Assembly (NCBI GenBank): GCA_001701295.1 | Contig: DAAV01000033.1 | Span: 7,168-17,262 of the forward strand | Direction: 5' to 3' | DNA length: 10,095 bases | Source: Bacteroidales bacterium H10 | Lineage (GTDB): Bacteria; Bacteroidota; Bacteroidia; Bacteroidales; Muribaculaceae | Shown: in pieces, positions 1 to 5,733 of the stretch | Layout of the letters: every line of letters starts with the position of its first letter | Position numbering within the stretch: position 1 is the stretch's first letter | Translations under genes and position numbers: made by a program | Notes under the pieces: generated by a model | What the model saw: the letters and a program-made list of their open reading frames with translations, nothing else | Told to the model about the DNA's origin: nothing | Databases searched by the model: none

Positions 1-1121
1 GAATATTCCGTTATCCGTTTGCGTGATATCGTCGAGAGGGATCCTTCCGTATGACTGTTGCCGCCCGACACCGGAATTGCTCCGGAATAGAGATCAAAGT
101 CAAAGCCTACGGTGGCGCCGGCGTTTTTCCATGGAGTGAAATTCTGATACAGGAGCACTCCGAAACGGTCATCCTTGCTGTGGAAATGGCGCGGGTCATC
201 CACAAAATGATTGCCGTAATTATAATATATACGTGCGGCTCCCGAAGTAGATCCGTACGAATCAGATATGGTCATTCCGGCCTCTCCCCTCGTTATGTTC
301 TGATGGTAGATATCGGTAGATTCAGGATCTGCGAGAGTGGGATATATGGGATCGTCACCCCGGAAATTCATAAGCGTATAGTCAAGACTGCCCTTCCATT
401 TGTCGGAGAAATCATATCCTACCTTGGCATACCCGTCTGCCTGGCTGAAACCGAAATTATCGACAGTGCCGTCTGTCCGGTCATACGACAACGATACAAG
501 GGAAGAGAAACGGCCGTATCTCACTGTATTTGTAATCGAGGAAAGCCATGTGTTGTAAGAGCCGTACTGAGACTGGAGGGTGGTGGCCACACCGTCTTTC
601 TTCGCATTTTTAGTTATGACATTTATCGCTCCGGCCATGGCATTCGATCCGTAAAGCACGGATCCGGGTCCCCGCAAAACTTCGATGCGGTCAACATATT
701 CCTTATCATAGAAATCGGCGATATGATGGGAATAGATTCCGGCGAACTGGGGCTGCCCGTCAACCATCATAAGTACAGCACTGGCCCTGTCGCCGCCCAC
801 ACCACGGAGTTTTATGTGACCGGCTCCGCCGTTGCTGACTCCGAAACCGAAAACACTGCGCTGGGAAACAAACAGACTTGGGACCATACCGGATATAGCG
901 GAAAGCACCTGAGTTTGTCCCGTAGCCTCAAGCTGTCGGTTATCAATGACAGACACCGTATAAGGCAGAAGATTCTCCGGCACCGCGCTGTTACTTCCTG
1001 TCACGACAACCTCATTGAGCAGAGTCGTCGAATCCCGGCGCTCCGCGCCACACATCTCAAACGCAGGCAAACCCACGGGACTTAAAATCAAAAAAACTGT
1101 TAAAGCCGTTTTAATATACAT
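1..1121 (-). CDS. TonB-dependent outer-membrane receptor, 5' part (runs off the window)
   Basis: Translating the reverse strand from ATG at 1121-1119 gives 373 open codons to the window edge; the C-terminal part of the barrel lies outside. Residues 5-20 form a hydrophobic Sec signal segment. LNEVVVTG at 35-42 is a typical Bacteroidota TonB box. The plug domain follows (about 46-170), ending in RIEVLRGPGSVLYGSNAMAG (145-164), the hallmark plug-to-barrel motif; alternating aromatic/polar strands of the barrel begin after 170. There is no carboxypeptidase-like domain in front of the plug, so this resembles BtuB/CirA-type receptors rather than SusC glycan importers. It would import a scarce ligand (metal chelate, haem or cobalamin are family substrates) across the outer membrane using TonB energy. 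An in-frame TAA lies 9-12 bases upstream of the ATG, so the start is well bounded. It is divergent from the MFS exporter at 1177. The substrate is not identifiable. Confidence 0.95.
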   Translation of the reverse strand, partial: MYIKTALTVFLILSPVGLPAFEMCGAERRDSTTLLNEVVVTGSNSAVPENLLPYTVSVIDNRQLEATGQTQVLSAISGMVPSLFVSQRSVFGFGVSNGGAGHIKLRGVGGDRASAVLMMVDGQPQFAGIYSHHIADFYDKEYVDRIEVLRGPGSVLYGSNAMAGAINVITKNAKKDGVATTLQSQYGSYNTWLSSITNTVRYGRFSSLVSLSYDRTDGTVDNFGFSQADGYAKVGYDFSDKWKGSLDYTLMNFRGDDPIYPTLADPESTDIYHQNITRGEAGMTISDSYGSTSGAARIYYNYGNHFVDDPRHFHSKDDRFGVLLYQNFTPWKNAGATVGFDFDLYSGAIPVSGGNSHTEGSLSTISRKRITEY

Positions 1122-1130
1122 AAGCAATTC

Positions 1131-1139
1131 TTAAATTAG
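1131..1139. promoter_or_regulatory. Possible overlapping divergent -7 boxes between receptor and exporter
   Basis: The 55-base gap between the divergent starts contains TAAATTAG (1132-1139) on the plus strand, one mismatch from TAnnTTTG, and TAATTTAA (1138-1131) on the minus strand, two mismatches. On the minus strand a TTG lies about 21 bases upstream; on the plus strand only a T-run is found at the -33 position. If both are used, polymerases would compete for one site, coupling receptor and exporter expression. A short GTCCG/CGGAC inverted pair (1139-1143 and 1164-1168) lies beside it. This is a weak motif match only. Confidence 0.25.
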
Positions 1140-1176
1140 TCCGTTAATAGGATGACCTCCAACCGGACGCAGGAAT

Positions 1177-2550
1177 ATGCCTGCTAATCTCTATAGAATG
1201 TCATCCACACTTTCTTTAAAAAAATATATTGCAGTCAGCGCCATCCTTCTCGTACTGATCATGACCGTGCTTGATGGCACGCTTGTAAATGTGGCATTGC
1301 CCGTCATGGCGGAATCATTCGGCGTGTCTGACTCCAGCATCGTCTGGATAGTCACCATCTATCAGCTTATGATAACGATGCTTCTTCTGCCGGTATCTTC
1401 CTATGGCGACATATTCAGCTACAAAAAATCATTTATGACAGGAGTAGCGGTCTTCACTCTGTCGTCCGTCCTATGCGCCGCCTCACAGAGTTTTCCTATG
1501 ATCCTTGCGGCCCGGGCGCTCCAGGGCATCGGCGCGGCCTGCATCATGGGAGTCAACATAGCTCTGACAAGACTGATATATCCACGCGAGATACTTGGCA
1601 GAGGAATGGCCTTGAATACAATGGTGATAGCGGTTGCCACAGCCTCCGGCCCCACTCTGGCGGGAACAATCCTCTCCGCGGCCTCATGGCACTGGCTTTT
1701 TCTCATCAATGTGCCCTTCGGAATTCTTGCGTTCATATTGGGATACAAGCTCCTGCCCGAGAATCCGCACCGGGAAAAGAAAAGAGTATTCGACAAAACG
1801 AGCGCCATAGAGAATGTCATCGCGTTCGGTCTGATATTCTTCGCACTCGGAAATTTCGCACGTAAAGAAAACATAGCCTTAAGTTTTTTACTTCTCGCCG
1901 CCGGAGCGGTCACAGGATATTTCTATCTGAGACGCCAGAGACACCGCGAAGCTCCGATGTTCCCGGTCGATCTTTTCAAAATACGTCTTTACACTCTGAG
2001 TATCTGCACATCCGTCAGCTCCTTCATCGCCCAGAACCTGACCATGATCTTAATTCCCTTCATGCTGATGGGCAGTCTGGGATACCCGGAGATAACAACC
2101 GGACTGCTGATGACTCCCTGGCCTCTCGCCACAATGCTGGTCTCTCCCCTCGCGGCGCGTTTTGTAGAAAAACACAATCCCGGAAAAACGGCGGCTGCGG
2201 GAATGGCCGTATTCGCAACCGGAATAGGATTGCTTTTTACGCTTCCGTCCCATAACGTAGCCGAATGGGACATCATATGGCGCATGGCCGTCTGCGGCAT
2301 AGGATTCGGGATGTTCCAGACTCCCAACAATATCGTCATGGTTCTCGCCACTCCTGTCCATCGTACCGGCAGCGCCGGAGGTATGCAAAGCACCGCGCGG
2401 CTTGTCGGCCAGACATTGGGAGCGATCTCGGTGACCCTCATATTCGCCATGACGGCATCCGGCATCACGGCCGTAAAATTTTGTCTGTCGGCGGCAGTCT
2501 GCTTCTCCCTCATTGCCGGAATATTCAGCATCAGCCGTAAGATCAGCTAA
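1177..2550 (+). CDS. MFS drug/metabolite exporter, DHA2 (EmrB/QacA-like) family
   Basis: This 457-residue, strongly hydrophobic protein belongs to the major facilitator superfamily and would act in the inner membrane as a proton-coupled exporter. LDGTLVNVALP (32-42) in the first helix is the DHA2 signature; RALQGIGAA (113-121) and the antiporter motif C form SGPTLAG (157-163) follow. The length fits a 14-helix DHA2 protein. ATG 1177 is used as start; ATG 1198 (residue 8) is an equally possible alternative, and the AGGA at 1171-1174 is too close to 1177 to decide. It is divergent from the TonB receptor and convergent, 45 bases away, with an AraC regulator; no clear terminator hairpin lies in that gap. 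Genes of this type beside a receptor and AraC protein often export a siderophore or toxic compound, but the substrate here is inference only. Confidence 0.92.
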   Translation: MPANLYRMSSTLSLKKYIAVSAILLVLIMTVLDGTLVNVALPVMAESFGVSDSSIVWIVTIYQLMITMLLLPVSSYGDIFSYKKSFMTGVAVFTLSSVLCAASQSFPMILAARALQGIGAACIMGVNIALTRLIYPREILGRGMALNTMVIAVATASGPTLAGTILSAASWHWLFLINVPFGILAFILGYKLLPENPHREKKRVFDKTSAIENVIAFGLIFFALGNFARKENIALSFLLLAAGAVTGYFYLRRQRHREAPMFPVDLFKIRLYTLSICTSVSSFIAQNLTMILIPFMLMGSLGYPEITTGLLMTPWPLATMLVSPLAARFVEKHNPGKTAAAGMAVFATGIGLLFTLPSHNVAEWDIIWRMAVCGIGFGMFQTPNNIVMVLATPVHRTGSAGGMQSTARLVGQTLGAISVTLIFAMTASGITAVKFCLSAAVCFSLIAGIFSISRKIS

Positions 2551-2595
2551 TTTCCCCCACCATCGCCTGATCAAAAGGAACAGAAAGCGGATATC

Positions 2596-3402
2596 TCATT
2601 CGCGGTATTTCGTCGGATTCATTCCGAGATTGCGCTGCACATAGCGACTGAAGTATGCCGGAGATGAAAAATGGAACATATCGGAAATCTGCACAAATGT
2701 CAGAGAACTGTCACGTATCATACGGGCGATGTCGAGCGACGTATAACGGTTGATCCAGTAATTGGCGCCATATCCGCTGACTCTTTTGGAAACTTCTGAA
2801 AGATATTTTGGTGTCACACACAAGGCATCGGCATAAAAAGAGACCTCCCGGTTGCTACGATATTCACCTTCCTCAAGCATTGCGAGAAAGCGATTCATCA
2901 GAGTGGCATTCTGTGTCGATATGGAGTCCTCCCCGCTGAGTTTCGAATGAAAATCGAAAAAATCGAGTATGGCAGACTGGACGGCGTTGATGACCAGTTC
3001 GCGATAGAATTTATGCCCTGTCTGATTCAGGCGGTATTCTATCCATCTGAAATCACGTTCGCACACAAATCTCTGCTCAGGATCAAGATGCATCACCGGG
3101 TTCAGAAAGAGAGCGAGCTGCCCTTTCATGCCATAATTGGAGGAAGGAGTACACAGATCGATAAAGCCGGAAGAAACACAAATATTTTTCACTACAAAAT
3201 CATCTGAAGGTTCAAGATCCTCCACCAGACTTCCCTTTCTTATAATCATCAGATCGCCCTCCCTGAATTCGAAAGGCTCGCCGTTGAATCTGAAAAGGCA
3301 ACGTCCGCCGAGGCAAAGGGCATGCGTGAGATAATTCTTGCACCTGTCAGAAGCTATGCTGCAGATAGAATCCGTTATTACAACTTCTTTCATTTTTTCC
3401 AT
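2596..3402 (-). CDS. AraC-family transcriptional regulator (beside MFS exporter)
   Basis: The C-terminal ~100 residues form the double helix-turn-helix of AraC/XylS proteins: first HTH around VSFYADALCVTPKYLSEVSKR, second around FVQISDMFHFSSPAYFSRYVQR, closing with the family ending LGMNPTKYRE. The N-terminal ~150 residues include GGRCLFRFNGEPFEFREGDLMII, a cupin-like effector-binding segment. The open frame extends to a TTG at 3408, but that TTG is part of the -7 box TATATTTG (3413-3406), so it cannot be the start. ATG 3402 (268 residues) would be at or next to the transcription start; ATG 3393 (265 residues) is the other candidate and has a purine-rich lead. It faces the MFS gene tail to tail and probably controls the exporter or the receptor; this is from position only, and the effector is unknown. 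Confidence 0.9.
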   Translation of the reverse strand: MEKMKEVVITDSICSIASDRCKNYLTHALCLGGRCLFRFNGEPFEFREGDLMIIRKGSLVEDLEPSDDFVVKNICVSSGFIDLCTPSSNYGMKGQLALFLNPVMHLDPEQRFVCERDFRWIEYRLNQTGHKFYRELVINAVQSAILDFFDFHSKLSGEDSISTQNATLMNRFLAMLEEGEYRSNREVSFYADALCVTPKYLSEVSKRVSGYGANYWINRYTSLDIARMIRDSSLTFVQISDMFHFSSPAYFSRYVQRNLGMNPTKYRE

Positions 3403-3405
3403 ATG

Positions 3406-3413
3406 CAAATATA
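3406..3413 (-). promoter_or_regulatory. -7 promoter box TATATTTG of the AraC gene
   Basis: TATATTTG on the minus strand matches the Bacteroidota -7 consensus TAnnTTTG exactly. No TTTG is seen at the -33 position; the region there is T-rich, which suggests activator dependence. The box ends only 4 bases before ATG 3402, so the transcript would be leaderless or start translation at ATG 3393. Confidence 0.6.
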
Positions 3414-3567
3414 GCGGTTTTTAGAAAGAAATAATAATCTGTCACTTATACTTTTTTCTGTAAAAATAGATAAAAATTCAGACAGTCTCCACTCTTTGAC
3501 ACCATATGCACTACTGCAACAATTCTGAAACCCTCTCAGTACCCTTCCAATACATGAAAGCCGATTA

Positions 3568-3586
3568 TTTGTTAAGTTTTTGTTAA
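3568..3586 (+). repeat. Direct repeat TTTGTTAA x2 with 11-base period
   Basis: TTTGTTAA occurs at 3568-3575 and 3579-3586, so equivalent bases are 11 apart, one turn of DNA. The pair lies about 40-60 bases upstream of the TAATTTTG box at 3625-3632, where an activator would bind on one helix face. The function as an activator site is inference. Confidence 0.45.
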
Positions 3587-3600
3587 ACTGTTTTCACATT

Positions 3601-3632
3601 TTCGTGTAAGTCTGAGATAATTTATAATTTTG
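3601..3632 (+). promoter_or_regulatory. Orphan Bacteroidota promoter (TTCG ... TAATTTTG)
   Basis: TAATTTTG at 3625-3632 is an exact TAnnTTTG match; TTCG at 3601-3604, 20 bases upstream, is a weak -33 box. Transcription would start near 3636 and enter the dyad at 3635-3667 and the 189-bp repeat element. There is no gene for almost 300 bases, so it either makes a long leader for the LuxR-type gene at 3925 or a small RNA. Confidence 0.5.
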
Positions 3633-3634
3633 CC

Positions 3635-3667
3635 CTCAGCAACTATTTCTCAGAAACTGTTGCAGAG
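3635..3667. promoter_or_regulatory. 33-bp near-perfect dyad just after the orphan -7 box
   Basis: The two 16-base arms around C3651 match at 13 of 16 positions: CTCaGCAAC (3635-3643) pairs with GTTGCaGAG (3659-3667), and TTTCT (3646-3650) with AGAAA (3652-3656). It starts 2 bases after the -7 box, so it covers the expected transcription start. It suits an operator for a dimeric repressor; as RNA the stem would be interrupted and less convincing. Confidence 0.5.
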
Positions 3668-3690
3668 TGTTGTCTAAACCAATAATCCAG

Positions 3691-3879
3691 TAAGTAAGTG
3701 ATCAGATTAAACATATATCAGAAGCGCAGGCGATTTCGAGCTGTTTTATCAAGCCGAAGAGGGAGCATAGCGGGCTATGCGACCGATGAGACTTGGATAA
3801 AACAGCCCAAATCGGCAAGCTTATGATATATGAGATTAAAAAAATCACTTACTATCGTTTTAATTTGATCACTTACTTA
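3691..3879. repeat. 189-bp inverted-repeat element with nested hairpin (MITE- or REP-like)
   Basis: The outer 21-base ends (3691-3711 and 3859-3879) are inverted copies with 20 of 21 matches. Inside are nested paired arms in order: CATATATCA/TGATATATG (3712-3720, 3824-3832), AAGC/GCTT (3722-3725, 3819-3822), CGATTT/AAATCG (3731-3736, 3809-3814), GCTGTTTTATC/GATAAAACAGC (3740-3750, 3796-3806), and a central perfect hairpin GCATAGC-gg-GCTATGC (3765-3780). The right side carries 26 additional bases including a second ATCACTTACT (3844-3853). The GC-rich core differs from its AT-rich flanks, which fits an inserted dispersed element. No obvious target-site duplication is seen. The right end supplies the -33 box of the next gene. 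Whether it is multicopy in the genome is untested. Confidence 0.65.
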
Positions 3880-3894
3880 GTTTGATTAACTTTG
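3857..3894 (+). promoter_or_regulatory. Promoter of LuxR-type regulator: TTTG-N19-TAACTTTG with shared 24-bp upstream element
   Basis: TTTG (3864-3867) and TAACTTTG (3887-3894) are perfect -33 and -7 boxes 19 bases apart. The 24 bases 3857-3880 (GTTTTAATTTGAT, then CACTTACTTAG) recur with 21 matches at 4689-4712 in front of the next regulator, and a perfect ATCACTTACT copy lies 24 bases upstream (3844-3853). Predicted start of transcription is near 3898-3900, giving a leader of about 25 bases before ATG 3925. Confidence 0.75.
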
Positions 3895-3924
3895 CAAAAT
3901 TAATAAGCTACAATATAACAGGCA

Positions 3925-4683
3925 ATGGTCAGAAATAACCATTCTAATGAAAATCGGAAGAAACTCGATGCGCTGCTTCGCTCAGATGAAGCAGTCTGCA
4001 GACATGGCTGTCCGGCTAAAGTCCTTGACTATGCGCGATTTCTGGCTAATGTCGAGAATGTGCTTGTAGTAGTAAGCGATCTGGTTGTCAACAAAAGCTA
4101 CATAATAGCTGGAGGATTTGCGTGTAATCTTGACATTGGCGATTATCTCCAGGAAGATTCAATCTGGGAAAACAGGATTCTTTCGCTTATGTCGCCGGAG
4201 GAACAGGAGAAAAAGTATATCGCCGAACTGCGATATTTTCATTTTTTGCGACATTTGCCGAAAAACAGGAAATCGGATTATTATCTTGTCTCCAAATTGC
4301 GGTTCCGTTTTATCAATGGGGAGATACACGATGTATTGCATAAAATGTACTATCTTTTCGATGAAGATAAGGATAATATCAGATATGCACTCTGTATTTA
4401 TGCACCTTTGCCATTTGATTTCAATGGCCAGAGCTATGCGGTCAATTCCATTACCGGAATAACCGAGGAACTGACTGATTATGGTAATAAAACAATCTTA
4501 AGTCCCCGAGAGAGACAGGTTCTGTCGCTTATAGATACGGGAATGAAAAGCGCGGAAATTGCCGATAGGTTAAACATCAGTATCCATACTGTCAGCCGAC
4601 ACCGTCAGCAAATAATAGGCAAGCTTCAAGTGAAGAATTCACACGAAGCATGTCGTCTTGTCAAATCGATGGGAATTATTTAG
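3925..4683 (+). CDS. LuxR-type (GerE HTH) transcriptional regulator
   Basis: The 252-residue protein ends in a LuxR/GerE DNA-binding domain (191-252): ILSPRERQVLSLIDTGMKSAEIADRLNISIHTVSRHRQQIIGKL, containing the conserved L-S-x-R-E-x-x-V-L start and the T-V-x-x-H recognition helix, followed by the A-c-r-l-v tail. The N-terminal ~185 residues have no receiver-domain acidic pocket pattern and no clear autoinducer domain; mixed alpha/beta character (VLVVVSDLVVNKSYIIAGG; FRFINGEIHDVLHKMYYLF) suggests a PAS-like sensory fold, as in many stand-alone Bacteroidota LuxR proteins, but I do not recognise it firmly. ATG 3925 suits the mapped promoter. The next gene, an AraC regulator, starts 48 bases after the stop but has its own matching promoter. 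Signal and targets are unknown; autoregulation or cross-regulation through the shared 24-bp element is plausible. Confidence 0.88.
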   Translation: MVRNNHSNENRKKLDALLRSDEAVCRHGCPAKVLDYARFLANVENVLVVVSDLVVNKSYIIAGGFACNLDIGDYLQEDSIWENRILSLMSPEEQEKKYIAELRYFHFLRHLPKNRKSDYYLVSKLRFRFINGEIHDVLHKMYYLFDEDKDNIRYALCIYAPLPFDFNGQSYAVNSITGITEELTDYGNKTILSPRERQVLSLIDTGMKSAEIADRLNISIHTVSRHRQQIIGKLQVKNSHEACRLVKSMGII

Positions 4684-4688
4684 GTATT

Positions 4689-4726
4689 GTTTTAATTTGA
4701 TTACGTACTTATAACAATTAGATTTG
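4689..4726 (+). promoter_or_regulatory. Promoter of AraC regulator: TTTG-N19-TAGATTTG with the same 24-bp upstream element
   Basis: TTTG (4696-4699) and TAGATTTG (4719-4726) are separated by 19 bases, exactly as in the promoter at 3864-3894. The element 4689-4712 (GTTTTAATTTGAT, then TACGTACTTAT) matches 3857-3880 at 21 of 24 bases, and its end lies the same 7 bases from the -7 box. The sequence begins 6 bases after the LuxR-type stop codon. The predicted transcription start (about 4730-4732) coincides with ATG 4732, so the mRNA would be leaderless or nearly so. Confidence 0.75.
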
Positions 4727-4731
4727 TCTAT

Positions 4732-5562
4732 ATGCCCCGATCCAAAGAGCTGCCGTTTTCAGAAATGCAAAAGATATCCGATTCGGGCATCTTTGTAAAA
4801 CGTTTCGATCATTTTGGAAAGACTCCGATGAAACTTTATGCTCATCGCGATGATTATTATATGTTCGGTATCCTGACACAAGGCTCGGCGGCGATAGAGA
4901 TAGATTTTGAAAGAATAGAACTGAAAAGCGGCAATATATTGATCGTATCTCCCTGGCAGGTTCATAACAAACCTGCAGGGGAAGTATGGGAAGCGGACGG
5001 GTGGCTGCTTGCCTTTTCCGCGGAAATGCTTTCGGAATCCGAAGCCGGTGCTATCGAGGAATATTCCATATCTCCACATCCTTTAAATCCTGGTGAAAAT
5101 ATCTTGTATGATATTGTAACATTGTGTTCTATGCTGGAAAGATACAAAGATAGCGTCAATGTTTCAAATGCGCTGGCTGTAACTGTCAAAAATATGGTGT
5201 TGTCCACACTCGTTGCGGGAGATAAAGACCTTACGTGCAGATATAGGGCAATAACTTTGAAACTTAGGAAACTTCTTGATTTGCATATTGCCGGGGAGAA
5301 GAGCCCAAGTGCCTATGCATCTATGCTTAATATTTCGGAAGTATATCTTAACGAGGCTGTGAAAGAATCTGTCGGACTAAGTGTGGGCGCATATATACGG
5401 GCCAGAGTCATTTTGCAGGCAAAACGACAACTCGCTTATACTTCGTTATCGGCAAAAGAAATCGCATACTCCCTCGGATATGAGGATTATGCTTATTTTT
5501 CAAAACTGTTCAGAAAGAATGTTGGCAAATCTCCTTCGGATTATCGCAAAAACCTTAAATAA
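4732..5562 (+). CDS. AraC-family transcriptional regulator with cupin sensor domain
   Basis: The 276-residue protein has an N-terminal cupin-type AraC ligand-binding domain (about 35-90: YYMFGILTQGSAAIEIDFERI, then GNILIVSPWQVHNKP, the usual beta-barrel with a histidine) and a C-terminal double HTH (178-276). The second HTH, AKEIAYSLGYEDYAYFSKLFRK, and the ending VGKSPSDYRKNL are near-consensus for the family. ATG 4732 is the first in-frame ATG and lies directly at the predicted transcription start; ATG 4765 (residue 12) is the alternative if a leader is required, and loses nothing from the cupin fold. Downstream, 167 bases separate it from the membrane cytochrome-like gene, which has its own -7 box, so that gene is a likely target. 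The ligand is unknown. Confidence 0.92.
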   Translation: MPRSKELPFSEMQKISDSGIFVKRFDHFGKTPMKLYAHRDDYYMFGILTQGSAAIEIDFERIELKSGNILIVSPWQVHNKPAGEVWEADGWLLAFSAEMLSESEAGAIEEYSISPHPLNPGENILYDIVTLCSMLERYKDSVNVSNALAVTVKNMVLSTLVAGDKDLTCRYRAITLKLRKLLDLHIAGEKSPSAYASMLNISEVYLNEAVKESVGLSVGAYIRARVILQAKRQLAYTSLSAKEIAYSLGYEDYAYFSKLFRKNVGKSPSDYRKNLK

Positions 5563-5610
5563 TACAACCTTTTCCTCATTCTTGCCATTCCTACGCATCC
5601 CGTGTCATTG

Positions 5611-5618
5611 TAATTTTG
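5611..5618 (+). promoter_or_regulatory. -7 promoter box TAATTTTG of the micro-ORF/membrane-protein unit
   Basis: TAATTTTG matches TAnnTTTG exactly; no TTTG is seen near -33 (TTCC at 5588-5591), which suggests an activator, possibly the AraC protein just upstream. Immediately downstream, TTGTA/TACAA (5622-5626 and 5634-5638) forms a short dyad in the leader. Predicted start is near 5622, leaving about 28 bases before ATG 5650. Confidence 0.55.
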
Positions 5619-5649
5619 CATTTGTAATACCAATACAAAAAGCAAAACA

Positions 5650-5733
5650 ATGCAAGAACACATTTTTCCATATGGCCCACAGTGTGTTGCCGTTTGTCCG
5701 ATGTCAATATTCAAAAGAAGGGGAGTAATATGA
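5650..5733 (+). CDS. Candidate 27-residue micro-protein with CxxxCP motif
   Basis: ATG 5650 opens a 27-codon frame that ends at TGA 5731-5733, overlapping the ATG (5730-5732) of the membrane protein as ATGA, the classic arrangement for translational coupling. The peptide contains CVAVCP (C12, C16, P17) followed by a basic IFKRRG tail. The spaced cysteines recall half of an iron-sulfur cluster motif, and the Cys-Pro pair resembles a haem-regulatory motif; both are speculative for so short a peptide. The Shine-Dalgarno-like AAGGGGAG of the next gene lies inside its last codons. An A-rich stretch precedes the ATG, usual for Bacteroidota. It could also be a leader peptide that controls the downstream gene, or a chance frame. 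Confidence 0.4.
   Translation: MQEHIFPYGPQCVAVCPMSIFKRRGVI

Larger units (their letters stand above)
3409..3924. other. Gene-free 516-base regulatory region
   Basis: No convincing protein gene is present. The longest plus-strand micro-ORFs starting with ATG have about 26 codons (3506-3586) and no recognisable features. The region is AT-rich at both ends and holds, from left to right: the AraC promoter on the minus strand, an 8-base direct repeat with 11-base period (3568-3586), a perfect TAATTTTG box (3625-3632), a 33-bp dyad (3635-3667), the 189-bp inverted-repeat element (3691-3879) and the promoter of the LuxR-type gene (3864-3894). Each is described separately. Confidence 0.75.

Noticed and set aside
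51..1085. Plus-strand open frame of 344 codons
   Set aside because: It lies antisense to the TonB-dependent receptor, whose reverse-strand translation has clear plug-domain motifs; the plus-strand protein has no recognisable domain and a composition typical of a shadow frame.
3506..3586. 26-residue plus-strand micro-ORF in the gene-free region
   Set aside because: No -7 box precedes it, no motif is visible, and it ends inside the direct repeats; most likely chance.
3675..3711. Possible divergent promoter from the left end of the inverted-repeat element
   Set aside because: On the minus strand the -33 is TCTG and the best -7 candidate (TTGGTTTA) has two mismatches at key positions; no gene follows before the AraC promoter.
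3691..3879. CRISPR array or insertion sequence
   Set aside because: There are no regularly spaced repeats with spacers, and no transposase frame is encoded between the inverted ends; only a small non-coding element is supported.
5682..5729. 16-residue N-terminal extension of the membrane protein from ATG 5682
   Set aside because: It would bury the good Shine-Dalgarno-like AAGGGGAG inside the coding sequence and overlap the micro-ORF; the shorter start at 5730 gives a normal basic N terminus before the first helix.
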